Assembly: GCA_947629065.1 (NCBI GenBank)
Contig: CANRCH010000033.1
Location: 1 to 14,588 of the forward strand
Direction of reading: 5' to 3'
DNA from: an uncultured Aliarcobacter sp.
Lineage (GTDB): Bacteria > Campylobacterota > Campylobacteria > Campylobacterales > Arcobacteraceae
DNA: 14,588 bases
Part shown: positions 14,505-14,588 of the stretch, piece by piece
How positions within the stretch are numbered: the stretch's first letter is position 1
Layout of the letters: each line of letters begins with the position of its first letter
Program-made: the position numbers and the translations under genes
The notes under the pieces: generated by a model
Told to the model about the DNA's origin: nothing
The model's database searches: none
Seen by the model: the letters and a program-made list of their open reading frames with translations, nothing else

Positions 14505-14588
14505 TTAGTTTCCTAAACTTTTAAGTTTTTCATCACTTAAAAATAGTTTTTCATTTGACATAACGCCAATATTTGAGTCTAAAATATC
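14505..14588 (-). CDS. C-terminal end of an unidentified protein, partial
   Basis: The minus strand is open from the window edge to a TAA at 14505-14507, giving 27 residues that end LKSLGN. The short spacing to the next gene (3 bases) and an AGGA embedded in its last codons suggest a real upstream operon member. Too little is visible to name it. Confidence 0.55.
   Translation of the reverse strand, partial: DILDSNIGVMSNEKLFLSDEKLKSLGN

Overview
The window is AT-rich chromosomal DNA from a member of the Campylobacterota, most likely an Arcobacter-group species (Aliarcobacter or a relative). I infer this from the base composition, the protein sequences (homoserine dehydrogenase, DnaE, SurE), short A/T-rich spacers and extended -10 style promoters. 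I had no database search, so the genus is an inference.

Layout, left to right. (1) A 5'-truncated homoserine dehydrogenase gene (hom, + strand) ends at 1177. (2) A two-gene type II restriction-modification cassette follows on the + strand: a C5-cytosine DNA methyltransferase (1274-2278) abutting a candidate restriction endonuclease with a GTG start (2279-3400). The cassette lies between two near-identical copies of a hairpin (1167-1194 and 3404-3431, 25 of 28 bases equal), which looks like the scar of an insertion into one bidirectional terminator. (3) A divergent pair follows: a cysteine hydrolase/isochorismatase-like protein fused to a SnoaL/NTF2-like domain (minus strand), and a short MerR-type regulator (plus strand). 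Their shared 116-base spacer carries two copies of a 17-bp palindrome, TTGTA-N7-TACAA, one of them overlapping apparent face-to-face promoters. (4) A minus-strand housekeeping block reads dnaE, surE (sharing one base with the dnaE stop), then a small helical protein of unknown function. (5) An 848-residue orphan sensor histidine kinase (minus strand) combines a THI5/NMT1-type binding domain and a second SBP_bac_3-type domain in its periplasmic part. (6) A two-TM unknown protein (+) converges on a minus-strand run of a partial unknown gene, an MnmC-type methyltransferase-domain protein (TTG start) and a compact D-Ala-D-Ala carboxypeptidase.

Most of this is ordinary housekeeping. The accessory parts are the restriction-modification cassette and the hydrolase/MerR pair. 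The signals most worth a second look are the duplicated terminator hairpin around the cassette, the duplicated ribosome-binding/start region in the hydrolase gene (which appears to allow both an exported and a cytosolic form), the paired MerR-type operators, and the tandem-sensor kinase. I saw no tRNA, rRNA, CRISPR array, transposase or replication origin. No gene-free stretch exceeds 150 bases.
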